From: JAKJGV01 sp964617565
GTDB taxonomy: Bacteria > Verrucomicrobiota > Kiritimatiellia > CAIQIC01 > JAGNIJ01
Direction of reading: 5' to 3'
Length of the DNA: 12,614 bases
Assembly (NCBI GenBank): GCA_964617565.1
Contig: CAZTYH010000081.1
Coordinates: 1 to 12,614 of the forward strand
The notes below the pieces were generated by a model. The model saw only the letters and a list, made by a program, of their open reading frames with translations. It did not search any database and had not been told where the DNA came from. The translations under genes and the position numbers were made by a program. Below, one piece after another: positions 5,975 through 12,614 of the stretch (positions are counted from its first letter, which is position 1; the number at the start of each line of letters is the position of its first letter).

Positions 5975-6278
5975 GTCCTGCTCCTCTTGTTCTTTCCTTG
6001 TGCGGTCCTATGCTTTTACATCGTCCCTCCGCAAAAGCAATATGCCCTTGCAAAAGAGACCCGCTATTTTCCTGCTGCCTGCTATCAGCAGCCGCCGTGC
6101 CAGATCGCAGAATAACTTGACCTTGTGCAGCGTAACCAATTGCAAAACAGGTAGATATAAAATACTTCATGGTAACTGCATTTGTCATGTTATAATACAA
6201 TAATGTAATCGAGCTGCTTTGATTGTTACATAAATGTAGTTGCGGGGAGCCGTGCAGGCATGGGTACAGACGGGTTTT
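5975..6278. other. Intergenic region upstream of glutamine synthetase
   Basis: These 304 bases lie between the start of the glutamine synthetase gene and the end of the ZIP transporter gene, both on the minus strand. The part nearest the synthetase holds its Shine-Dalgarno and a sigma-54-like element (6087-6102). The part from about 6115 to 6240 is clearly richer in A and T than the neighbouring genes and includes the palindrome TACATAAATGTA (6227-6238). It may hold upstream activator sites. A minus-strand 81-codon ORF (5955-6200) is present but not convincing. Confidence 0.7.
6087..6102 (-). promoter_or_regulatory. Sigma-54 (-24/-12) promoter candidate for glutamine synthetase
   Basis: The minus strand reads C-TGGCACG-GCGG-CTGCT. 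The sigma-54 consensus is YTGGCACG-N4-TTGCW, so the whole -24 block and spacing match and the -12 block differs at one position. It would start transcription near 6075, giving a leader of about 100 bases before ATG 5974. Glutamine synthetase genes are classic sigma-54 targets under nitrogen control. No clear NtrC-type enhancer site was found upstream. Confidence 0.5.
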
Positions 6279-7109
6279 TCAGATCATGAGCAGGAGGCTG
6301 AGGGCCATGACGCCCATGCCTCCCACGAGGCCGTAGATGGAGAGGTGGTGTTCGCCGTATTTCTGCGCGGAGGGGAGGAGTTGATCGAGCGAAATGAAGA
6401 CCATGATGCCGGCGACGGACGTGAAGAGCATGCCGAACACGGTGTCGGTCATGAAAGGGCGCAGGAGGAGGAAGCCGGCAATGGCGCCGAGCGGCTCGGC
6501 GAGTCCGGAAAAAAGGGAATAGATGAAAGCGCGGCGCTTGCTGCCGGTGGCGTGATAGATCGGCACGGATACCGCGATGCCTTCCGGAATGTTGTGCAAA
6601 GCGATGGCGATCGCGACGGTGAGGCCGAGAGACGGATCGCGAAGGGCGACCATGAACGTGGCGAGTCCTTCGGGAAAGTTGTGAATGGTGATCGCCACGG
6701 CGGTGAACACGCCCATGCGAAGCATCCGCCGCGCCGTTTCGCGATCCTGCTCCTTGCGCGGATGATCCTCAGCGGTCGTGTCGAGTTCCTCGACGCCCTT
6801 GATCTCATGGGGGTTTTCCGGCTCGGGCACGAATTTGTCAATCAATGCGATGAGTGCCATTCCGCAAAAAAAGGCAATTGCTGTAGCCCACTTGCCGGGG
6901 CGTTCGCCGAGGGCTTCAACCAGGGCGCCTTGCCCCTTGAAATAGATTTCGACCATCGAGACGTAGATCATGACGCCCGCGGAGAATCCGAGCGATACGG
7001 CGAGGAATCGGCGGTTGGTGTGCGCGGTGAAAAAAGCGAGTATACTGCCGATGCCCGTGGCAAGGCCGGCGAACAAGGTGAGCCCGAATGCGATTCCCAA
7101 ATTTTCCAT
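6279..7109 (-). CDS. zupT: ZIP-family divalent metal transporter (ZupT-like)
   Basis: This inner-membrane protein of about 276 residues imports zinc and other divalent metals. Several hydrophobic helices are visible: 'LGIAFGLTLFAGLATGIGS', 'FLAVSLGFSAGVMIYVSMV', 'ATAIAFFCGMALIALI', 'GVFTAVAITIHNFPEG', 'LTVAIAIALHNIPEG', and two more near the C-terminus. The paired metal-binding motifs HNFPEG (143-148) and HNIPEG (172-177), both present and intact, are the hallmark of the ZupT/GufA branch. Between helices three and four lies a charged cytoplasmic loop with His and acidic residues (PENPHEIKGVEE...TTAEDHPRKEQD). The start is taken at 7109 (MENLGIAFG) because family members begin just before the first helix; ATGs at 7124 and 7139 would add five or ten residues. 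The region upstream is lost in the gap, so no promoter can be assigned. No terminator was seen after the stop. Confidence 0.92.
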   Translation of the reverse strand: MENLGIAFGLTLFAGLATGIGSILAFFTAHTNRRFLAVSLGFSAGVMIYVSMVEIYFKGQGALVEALGERPGKWATAIAFFCGMALIALIDKFVPEPENPHEIKGVEELDTTAEDHPRKEQDRETARRMLRMGVFTAVAITIHNFPEGLATFMVALRDPSLGLTVAIAIALHNIPEGIAVSVPIYHATGSKRRAFIYSLFSGLAEPLGAIAGFLLLRPFMTDTVFGMLFTSVAGIMVFISLDQLLPSAQKYGEHHLSIYGLVGGMGVMALSLLLMI

Positions 7110-7174
7110 GCCGGTGATTTCCATGCGGGCACTGTACATCGGGCGCGCGTTGTGTGCAAGGAGGCGCGGCGGTG

Positions 7175-7274
7175 NNNNNNNNNNNNNNNNNNNNNNNNNN
7201 NNNNNNNNNNNNNNNNNNNNNNNNNNNNNNNNNNNNNNNNNNNNNNNNNNNNNNNNNNNNNNNNNNNNNNNNNN
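7175..7274. other. Assembly gap (100 N)
   Basis: There are exactly 100 N between the start of the minus-strand transporter gene and the body of the plus-strand barrel gene. The 5' part of the barrel gene, any promoter of the transporter, and the real gap size are missing. Confidence 0.95.
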
Positions 7275-7694
7275 TCGTTCATGATGAATCCGAAGGACGG
7301 TATCTATGGATTGAGTTTCGAGGATGGAACGTGGCTGGTCGGCACACCGCTGATGGGGCAGCTTATGGTTTCAACCTACCGGCATGGCGTCGCCGAATCC
7401 TATTATGGCGGACTGGGGATGATATTCCGGCTGATGCCTCGCTCCCGGGTCGCTCCGTATGCCGGCGCGGGCGCCAGTTATAACTGGGCATTCGGGAACT
7501 CGTCGAACAGGATATCGAACGATGAAAAGCCCGTTGCCAATTCATATTGGGGCGGACATGCGGAAGCGGGGCTGCGTATCTGGACGACGCGTCGCGATCA
7601 GTTCTTCGAGGTGTCGGGCCGCCAGACGTGGAACTTTGACGACAATCGCCTCGATTTCTGGACGATCGGCATCAGTTACGGACAGGGATGGTGA
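7275..7694 (+). CDS. Probable outer-membrane beta-barrel protein, 3' part
   Basis: The visible 139 codons follow the assembly gap without a start and end at TGA 7692-7694. The product has short alternating polar/nonpolar strands with many aromatic residues and glycines: 'GTPLMGQLMVSTYRHG', 'SYYGGLGMIFRLMP', 'RVAPYAGAGASYNWAFG', 'GHAEAGLRIWTT', 'FFEVSGRQTWNF', and a last strand 'LDFWTIGISYGQGW' ending in Trp. A final aromatic residue is the usual signal for barrel insertion in Gram-negative outer membranes, and 'PYAGAGASY' resembles OmpA-like or generic eight-stranded barrels. The exact family is not recognisable. A longer open frame appears to run from 6240 through the gap, but its first part is the antisense of the ZIP gene and should not be joined to this one. 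Confidence 0.6.
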   Translation, partial: SFMMNPKDGIYGLSFEDGTWLVGTPLMGQLMVSTYRHGVAESYYGGLGMIFRLMPRSRVAPYAGAGASYNWAFGNSSNRISNDEKPVANSYWGGHAEAGLRIWTTRRDQFFEVSGRQTWNFDDNRLDFWTIGISYGQGW

Positions 7695-7712
7695 ATTCCT
7701 GAAACCTGCTTG

Positions 7713-7740
7713 CCCGGCGTAGCTTCCGAGCGAAACCGGG
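7713..7740. terminator. Weak hairpin between convergent genes
   Basis: CCCGG (7713-7717) and CCGGG (7736-7740) pair around an inner AGC/GCT pair, separated by four-base internal loops. It lies between the stops of the barrel gene (plus) and the GH13 gene (minus). There is no T-run. It could be a weak two-way terminator or a copy of a dispersed palindrome. Confidence 0.25.
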
Positions 7741-7755
7741 AAACCCGCTCTCCCC

Positions 7756-9264
7756 TCACTGCACCCTGACTGCGACTGCCGCGAACGGCGGAAGCGCGTC
7801 GCCTTTAAGTCCGCCGTAGAGAATCTCGCCGGAAAACAGGGCGGCATTTTTCAGCATGCGCTGTTCGGGGCCTAGATTCACGGCGCAGCGCATGGCGGCA
7901 TTCCGATATCTCCGCTCGAACGCCACGACGCTGCGTTCGCTTGCGGCGCATGCTTCGCCTGCGTCCAGCAGGAAGAAGTTTCCGCGCTGAAGCTCCCGGT
8001 GGTGAAGCCGTAACGCAATAAGCTCGCGATAAAATTCGTACCAGTCCCTGCGATGCTCGCAGCCGCGGGCAAACAGGTTGCCTTCGAATTCAACGCCCTC
8101 TCGCGCACGGATACCATCAGCCCGCGCGATGCGGTGACCCTTGTCGCAGGGTCCGATCCGCTCATGAATACTCGGCCGGTTCATAGCGCCGAACTCCTGG
8201 CCGGTCAGCAGAAACGGGATGCAATGGTTGCAGAGGAAGATCAGGCGGTTGACGGCGCGAACGGCCTCTTCGCCGAAGCGGTAAGTGCCGCGGCCCTCGT
8301 CGTGGTTGTCCGTGTAGCGCGCGAGGAACGGACCTGCATCGCCGGGCGGCAGCAGGCTTTCGTAGTTGCGCAACGCGGTCTCGAATGCGCCGGCAATGCC
8401 GTTCTCCCTGAACGCTTCATACTTATCGAAGAAGTCCGCATTGGAGGCCGCCTCCGGGGCGGGTGCGATCACGGAGCGTCCGCTTTCATCGAGCGCGTAG
8501 AGGTACTGGCAGACCTTGTAGAAGTCGTCGTCGTATGCGGCATTGATGCCGCGCCCGAAGAGGTCCATGTTGTTTTGCGTGCCGTAGCATTCCGCGAGGA
8601 AAAGCAATTCCCGATGCGCGTGGCGCGCGCGCAGCCTGGAGACGGCTTCGTCCCAGAAGCCGCGGTCGTTGATGAAATGCGCCATGTCGAGGCGGAATCC
8701 GTCCACGCCGTCGGGACGCCCTTCCTTGTCGCTCCCGAGAAAGCTGAACCAGTAGTCGTAAACGGAAATCATTTCTTCGCGCAGTGCGGGATTGGTGTAG
8801 TCCAGCTTCGCGGTGTCGCTCCAGTCACAATCGTAGAAGATGCCGCCGTCCGGGTTCTTCACGTAGTACTCCGGTCTGAACGAGCACCAGGCGTGATCAC
8901 GGCTGGTGTGATTGGGCGTGATGTCGAGGATCACGCGCATCCGGCTTTTGTGCGCTTTGCGGATCAGTTCGGAGAGATCTTCCAGCGTGCCGTACTCCGG
9001 TTCGACGGCGCGGAAGTCGCGGATGGCATATGGGGATCCGATGCCTTTGCGGCCCTTGATCCCGATGGGGTATGGCGGCATGAGGTAAAGGACGTTCACG
9101 CCGAGCGCGCGAATGGTTTTGAGATGGCTCGTGACATAAGCGAGCGGGGAGATCGCAGGCGATTCCTTTTCCTTTGCCGCTTCGATGGCGTTTCTCGGTT
9201 CGCGCGCGGCAAGCGAGCGCAGGTTGACCTGGTAGATGACGGCGGACGATATCCATTTCTTCAT
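7756..9264 (-). CDS. GH13 alpha-amylase-family glycoside hydrolase
   Basis: This is a 502-residue cytoplasmic enzyme (no signal peptide) acting on alpha-glucans or maltooligosaccharides. All conserved GH13 regions are present: region I 'DITPNH' (114-119), region II 'GFRLDMAH' with nucleophile D193, region III 'FLAECYG' with acid/base E225, and region IV 'YTDNHDEGR' with D322. A segment 'AKLDYTNPALREEM' stands where region V (the KLN/DLN type) sits. The N-terminus (SAVIYQVNLRSLA) enters the barrel directly, with no extra N-terminal module, and the C-terminus ends in a small beta domain. Hydrolase or glucosyltransferase activity cannot be separated by eye. The start is ATG 9264 (MKKWISSAVIYQVN); a TTG at 9306 would add 14 residues unlike the family. 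The ATG lacks a clear Shine-Dalgarno. The gene is divergent from the kinase at 9375 and no other sugar genes are nearby. Confidence 0.92.
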   Translation of the reverse strand: MKKWISSAVIYQVNLRSLAAREPRNAIEAAKEKESPAISPLAYVTSHLKTIRALGVNVLYLMPPYPIGIKGRKGIGSPYAIRDFRAVEPEYGTLEDLSELIRKAHKSRMRVILDITPNHTSRDHAWCSFRPEYYVKNPDGGIFYDCDWSDTAKLDYTNPALREEMISVYDYWFSFLGSDKEGRPDGVDGFRLDMAHFINDRGFWDEAVSRLRARHAHRELLFLAECYGTQNNMDLFGRGINAAYDDDFYKVCQYLYALDESGRSVIAPAPEAASNADFFDKYEAFRENGIAGAFETALRNYESLLPPGDAGPFLARYTDNHDEGRGTYRFGEEAVRAVNRLIFLCNHCIPFLLTGQEFGAMNRPSIHERIGPCDKGHRIARADGIRAREGVEFEGNLFARGCEHRRDWYEFYRELIALRLHHRELQRGNFFLLDAGEACAASERSVVAFERRYRNAAMRCAVNLGPEQRMLKNAALFSGEILYGGLKGDALPPFAAVAVRVQ

Positions 9265-9374
9265 ATGTCGGGTTATTCTACGGATTCGGCGATACGAGGC
9301 AAGCAACCGCGCGACGGCTTTACTTTATTCCGCCAATCCCCTAAATCTAATGCGCAATAGGAGAGGGGTGCCTG

Positions 9375-12300
9375 GTGCGTAAACCAAAGGGTAAGACCAA
9401 GCGAGCGCAAGTGGATGGGCTCGGTCCCGCCGGATCCGGCGGCCGAACACGCGCCAAGGACAAGGAAACGATTCGCATCAGCATTACTCCCGATACCGCG
9501 GTGCTTGCCAAGGCCAGGCAGGATCGTGCGGCGGCTGAGTCCGCTCCAACCGTGAAATGGCTTCGCTCGAATCAACCGGAAGTCCTGAGGGTCGAGGGAG
9601 GCGAGAAGTACCGGATGGGGCCGGTGCTGGCTGAGGGCGGGATGGGGCTCGTGCGCGAGGCGGAAGATCTTCGGTGCCTTCGCACGGTGGCTTTGAAGCG
9701 CTTGTTGAAGGGCGAGAAGATTTCGGACGAGGACCGGGAACGATTCATTTCCGAAGCGCAGATCACGTCGCGCCTTGAGCATCCGAACATCATGCCGATC
9801 CACGAACTCGGGTTCGATATCAATCGCAACGTGTACTACACCATGAAATACATTCATGGGCGGACCCTGACCGATATCCTGATGGATATCCGGCGCGAGA
9901 ATGAAGAAGTGATCGAGCAGTACCCCTTGTCCCGCCTGCTTAACATCTTCCAGAAAGTCTGCGATGCCACCGCCTTCGCGCACTCGAAGGGCATTATGCA
10001 TTGTGACTTGAAGCCGGACAATATCATGGTCTGCGACTTCGGCGAGGTCGTGCTGACGGACTGGGGCCTTGCGCGCTACGTGGATGAAACACCCGCCGGC
10101 CACGGAATTTTGAAGGATTTGGAAGAGGCGGCGGAACGGCTCGAAGGAGAAGCGGCCGCGAGAGCGGCCGCCGGGGAAGAACCGTTTTCCGCTCCGTTGA
10201 GGGCCGACACGGTGGGCGCAGTGACACGGACTTCCACCGGTGCGATCATGGGTACGCCGGGTTTCATGGCGCCCGAACGCGTGCTTGACGATGCCACCAT
10301 TGATATGAGATCCGACGTCTACTCGCTTGGCGCGACCCTCTACAGTGTCATCACCCTGCGCGCGCCGATCGCGGGTGCAGACATGAACGAGATGCTGCGC
10401 AAGATACTGCGCGGCGATATCGTCCCTCCGGTGGGCTACAACCATCCGGAAACACTGCCGGAACAAAACCGGCCATCCAAGCCCCCGGTCTTTCCCCATT
10501 GTCCCGAAGGGGTTATCCCGGAACCGCTCTCCAAGATCGCAATGCGCGCGCTGGCAACCGACCCGGACGAACGGTATGCCAGTGTCCAGGAACTGCAGGA
10601 GGATGTCGAGGCCTACCAGAACGGATTGATCTGGCATACGGTATTGGACGACGATTTTTCCGATCCGGACGTGGCCTCGCGCTGGCAACTGGTGGGCGGC
10701 TCCTGGGAGTTGAAGGACGGGGAGTTGAGAGTTTACGGGGGCGAACCGCAATTGCTTATCCTGAAAAAAGATGTTCCAGGCGATGTTCGGATTGAGTACG
10801 AGTGCAGGCAGGAAAGTCCCTACCTCAACGATATGTCCTGTTTCATGGCCGCGCGCCGATCAAAGAGCAGCAAGGAGATCGCTTACAGTGGGTACGAGTT
10901 CAAATTCGGCGGGTACGATAATTCGATGAACCTGCTGGTGCGCGGCGACCGGCGGTTGTGGAGCGAAGTGGCTTCTCCCATCGAGCGCGGCAAGCGCTAC
11001 CGTATTCGTGCCGAGCGTGTCGGCTCGCGGCTGCGGCTGGTGGTGAATAACAAGGAAATACTGCGGGTGCACGATGCAGATCCGTTGACGGGCGGCGACC
11101 GGACCGCGATCGGGTTGTTCGGTTGGATTGCCGACACCCGGTTCTCGCGAATCACGGTTTCCTGTCTTGGCGCCCCGTGGAAGAGCGATGTGCTCGACCT
11201 TGCGGACCGGCAGGCCCAGAAGGGGAGTTATGAAATGGCTGAAGCGCTGTACCGCGAAGCCATGGAGTCTTTCCCCGATACGGCGCGGGCGGAACGCGCG
11301 CGCCGCGGATTGGAGTCGGTCCATCGCTGTAAGGAACTGAACGTCCAGCTCCCGGTCATCCGGGCTGAACTTGAAAAAGCATGGCCGGATTCGACCATCC
11401 ACCTGGGCATGGATAACGACGGGTTCACGCTGGATATCGCGGATGGGGAAATTGAATCGCTCGAGCCGTTGCGTGGACTGCCCCTCCGCACGCTGTATTG
11501 TCAGAACAATCGCATTCGCAGTCTCGAACCGCTGCGAGGAATGAGCCTGGTGACGCTCAATTGCGGCGGCAATCCGGTCGGAAGTCTTGAACCGCTGCGC
11601 GGCATGAGCCTCACGACCCTCATCTGCGAGCACTGTGATGTGGATTCTTTCGAGCCGCTGCGCGGGATGCCGCTGGCGATGCTGATTGCCGGGGGGAACC
11701 CGGTACGGACGCTGGACCCGTTGCGCGGGATGCCGATGACGAACCTGTCTGTCTGGGGATGCGAGATCGAAGATCTCGAACCGTTAAAAGGCATGCCGCT
11801 TTCCGTGCTGTACTGCAATACCAATCGCGTACGCACGCTCGATCCTTTGAGGGGCATGATGCTCGTGATGCTCAATTGCAGCGGGAACGAGATAGATAGC
11901 CTTGAACCCTTGCGGGGCGCCCCGCTGAAAGTGCTGCACTTCGGTCTCAACCACGTCAGCAGCCTGGCGCCCTTGCGCGGGATGAAACTCAATATGGCGA
12001 CCTTCACGGGGAACCGGGTCTCCAGTCTGGAACCCTTGCGCGGCATGCCGATGGGCGTGCTGACCTGTGCGAACAACAGGCTCGCGACGCTGGAACCGTT
12101 TGTCGAATCGCCGCCGGAGGATTTTCTGTTCGATTGCGATACGATTCCCTCCGAGGAACTGCAACGCGCTCTGAATGTCTGGTCCAGAAAACCGGCGCTG
12201 GCTCACCTGGTCCGGAACACGGAAGTATTGCTTGCGTTACGCCGGGACGGGTTGAAGGGACTCCGGCCGCTGGCGAAGGAGTTCGAGGGACGCCTTTATC

Positions 12301-12614
12301 TCTTCGTCCCAAAATTCCTGCGATGGGAGGATGCCGAGGTGCTGTGCGAGCAGGCAGGCGGACACCTGGTCACTATCCGCACACCCAATGAGCAGGGATT
12401 CCTCGAGTCGTTGTTTGTCACCGGCTGCTGGGCCTGGATGGGCATTGAAGTGACGGAGGAGGGGACCCGGTGGATAACCGGTGAACCCATGACCTACCAG
12501 AATTTCATGGATGTACTGCAGGCGCGCAAGCCGGGTCGCAAGGTCTTCGCCGGTCGCTGGCAGTCGGAAGATGTCCCGTGGTCCGAGAACAGTTTCATTA
12601 TTGAGTGGGACAAC
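9375..12614 (+). CDS. Giant Ser/Thr protein kinase with repeat and lectin-like domains (3' incomplete)
   Basis: The frame is open from GTG 9375 to the window end (1080 codons, no stop). AGGAGAGGGG (9359-9368) precedes the GTG. Residues about 78-420 are a Hanks-type kinase: P-loop 'LAEGGMGLV' (first Gly is Ala86), Lys108 in 'VALKRL', catalytic loop 'HCDLKPDN' (H209-C210-D211) and 'TDWGLAR' (D229-W230-G231), so HCD and DWG replace HRD and DFG. 'GTPGFMAPE' is at 293-301, and the activation segment carries an Ala/Glu-rich insert of about 50 residues. About 423-596 is a beta-sandwich-like domain beginning 'DDDFSDPDVASRW' (DUF1080/LamG-like). About 602-655 is TPR-like. Residues 693-902 are ten 21-residue repeats 'xxSLEPLRGMPLxxLxCxxNx', and from about 970 a C-type-lectin-like domain starts ('WEDAEVLCEQAGGHLVTI'). 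No membrane segment is seen. The substrate is unknown. Confidence 0.9.
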   Translation, partial: MRKPKGKTKRAQVDGLGPAGSGGRTRAKDKETIRISITPDTAVLAKARQDRAAAESAPTVKWLRSNQPEVLRVEGGEKYRMGPVLAEGGMGLVREAEDLRCLRTVALKRLLKGEKISDEDRERFISEAQITSRLEHPNIMPIHELGFDINRNVYYTMKYIHGRTLTDILMDIRRENEEVIEQYPLSRLLNIFQKVCDATAFAHSKGIMHCDLKPDNIMVCDFGEVVLTDWGLARYVDETPAGHGILKDLEEAAERLEGEAAARAAAGEEPFSAPLRADTVGAVTRTSTGAIMGTPGFMAPERVLDDATIDMRSDVYSLGATLYSVITLRAPIAGADMNEMLRKILRGDIVPPVGYNHPETLPEQNRPSKPPVFPHCPEGVIPEPLSKIAMRALATDPDERYASVQELQEDVEAYQNGLIWHTVLDDDFSDPDVASRWQLVGGSWELKDGELRVYGGEPQLLILKKDVPGDVRIEYECRQESPYLNDMSCFMAARRSKSSKEIAYSGYEFKFGGYDNSMNLLVRGDRRLWSEVASPIERGKRYRIRAERVGSRLRLVVNNKEILRVHDADPLTGGDRTAIGLFGWIADTRFSRITVSCLGAPWKSDVLDLADRQAQKGSYEMAEALYREAMESFPDTARAERARRGLESVHRCKELNVQLPVIRAELEKAWPDSTIHLGMDNDGFTLDIADGEIESLEPLRGLPLRTLYCQNNRIRSLEPLRGMSLVTLNCGGNPVGSLEPLRGMSLTTLICEHCDVDSFEPLRGMPLAMLIAGGNPVRTLDPLRGMPMTNLSVWGCEIEDLEPLKGMPLSVLYCNTNRVRTLDPLRGMMLVMLNCSGNEIDSLEPLRGAPLKVLHFGLNHVSSLAPLRGMKLNMATFTGNRVSSLEPLRGMPMGVLTCANNRLATLEPFVESPPEDFLFDCDTIPSEELQRALNVWSRKPALAHLVRNTEVLLALRRDGLKGLRPLAKEFEGRLYLFVPKFLRWEDAEVLCEQAGGHLVTIRTPNEQGFLESLFVTGCWAWMGIEVTEEGTRWITGEPMTYQNFMDVLQARKPGRKVFAGRWQSEDVPWSENSFIIEWDN
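11451..12080 (+). repeat. Ten in-frame 63-base tandem repeats (LRR-like)
   Basis: Ten consecutive units of exactly 63 bases encode 21-residue repeats such as 'IRSLEPLRGMSLVTLNCGGN', with an eleventh partial unit (LATLEPF) after 12080. The 'LEPLRG' core is nearly invariant, while the positions around 'LxCxxN' vary, which fits leucine-rich-like solenoids with short units. DNA identity between units is moderate, so this is an old protein repeat rather than a recent slippage array. Confidence 0.88.

Noticed and set aside
6123..6147. Possible NtrC-type enhancer (two TGCA half-sites)
   Set aside because: The half-sites are 11 bases apart instead of nine and the inner CC/GG bases are missing, so the match is not convincing.
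5955..6200. 81-codon minus-strand ORF with a vaguely signal-peptide-like start
   Set aside because: It overlaps the glutamine synthetase start and the sigma-54-like element, has no Shine-Dalgarno and shows no coherent domain.
6240..7694. 484-codon plus-strand ORF across the second gap
   Set aside because: The first part is antisense to the ZIP transporter and the N-run is arbitrary filler; only the segment after 7274 looks like protein.
9324..9351. Possible sigma-70 promoter (TTTATT / TCTAAT) for the kinase gene
   Set aside because: The -10 is good but the -35 is poor, and transcription would begin right at the Shine-Dalgarno; not strong enough to list.
8053..9360. 435-codon plus-strand ORF
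   Set aside because: It is antisense to the GH13 enzyme, which keeps all its catalytic motifs; the product is low-complexity Val/Ala/Arg/Glu.
9273..10751. 492-codon minus-strand ORF
   Set aside because: It is antisense to the kinase domain and has no family features.
11501..12076. 191-codon minus-strand ORF with repeated PRKGSRL-like units
   Set aside because: The periodicity is just the reverse complement of the 63-base repeats of the kinase gene.

Overview
The window is about 12.6 kb of moderately GC-rich bacterial DNA with two 100-base runs of N (2796-2895 and 7175-7274). These look like scaffold gaps, so the source is probably a draft or metagenome-assembled genome. No rRNA or tRNA is visible. 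A type III glutamine synthetase, a giant Hanks-type kinase with a DWG motif, leucine-rich-like repeats and a C-type-lectin-like end, and a probable outer-membrane barrel protein together suggest a Gram-negative member of the PVC group (Lentisphaerota/Kiritimatiellota/Planctomycetota-like). This assignment is an inference from gene content, not a phylogenetic result.

Region 1 (1-3427, plus strand) is the most interesting part. It is a compact operon that looks like a ribosomally synthesised, post-translationally modified peptide (RiPP) cassette. In order it holds the tail of a C25 (gingipain-like) peptidase, a PqqD-like recognition protein, a radical SAM/SPASM maturase, a 59-residue Cys-containing precursor peptide at 1541-1720, an HPr-kinase-like protein, and a small soluble S26-type peptidase. 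Most junctions overlap as ATGA or are only a few bases apart. A hairpin-forming AT-rich repeat containing the first assembly gap lies between the kinase and the S26 peptidase, and a GC hairpin follows the last gene.

Region 2 (3451-6278, minus strand) holds a small charged coiled-coil protein, a strong intrinsic terminator, and glutamine synthetase III (glnN type). A 304-base upstream region contains a good match to a sigma-54 (-24/-12) promoter on the glnN strand, which would fit nitrogen-controlled expression.

Region 3 (6279-9264) holds a ZIP-family metal transporter (minus), the second gap, the 3' part of a probable outer-membrane beta-barrel protein (plus), and a cytoplasmic GH13 alpha-amylase-family enzyme (minus).

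Region 4 (9375 to the window end, plus) is one open gene of at least 1080 codons. It encodes a Ser/Thr protein kinase with an atypical HCD/DWG active site and a long activation segment, then a beta-sandwich-like domain, a TPR-like stretch, ten exact-length 21-residue repeats, and the start of a C-type-lectin-like domain. The gene runs off the window.

The genes of regions 2-4 have no obvious functional link to the RiPP cassette.
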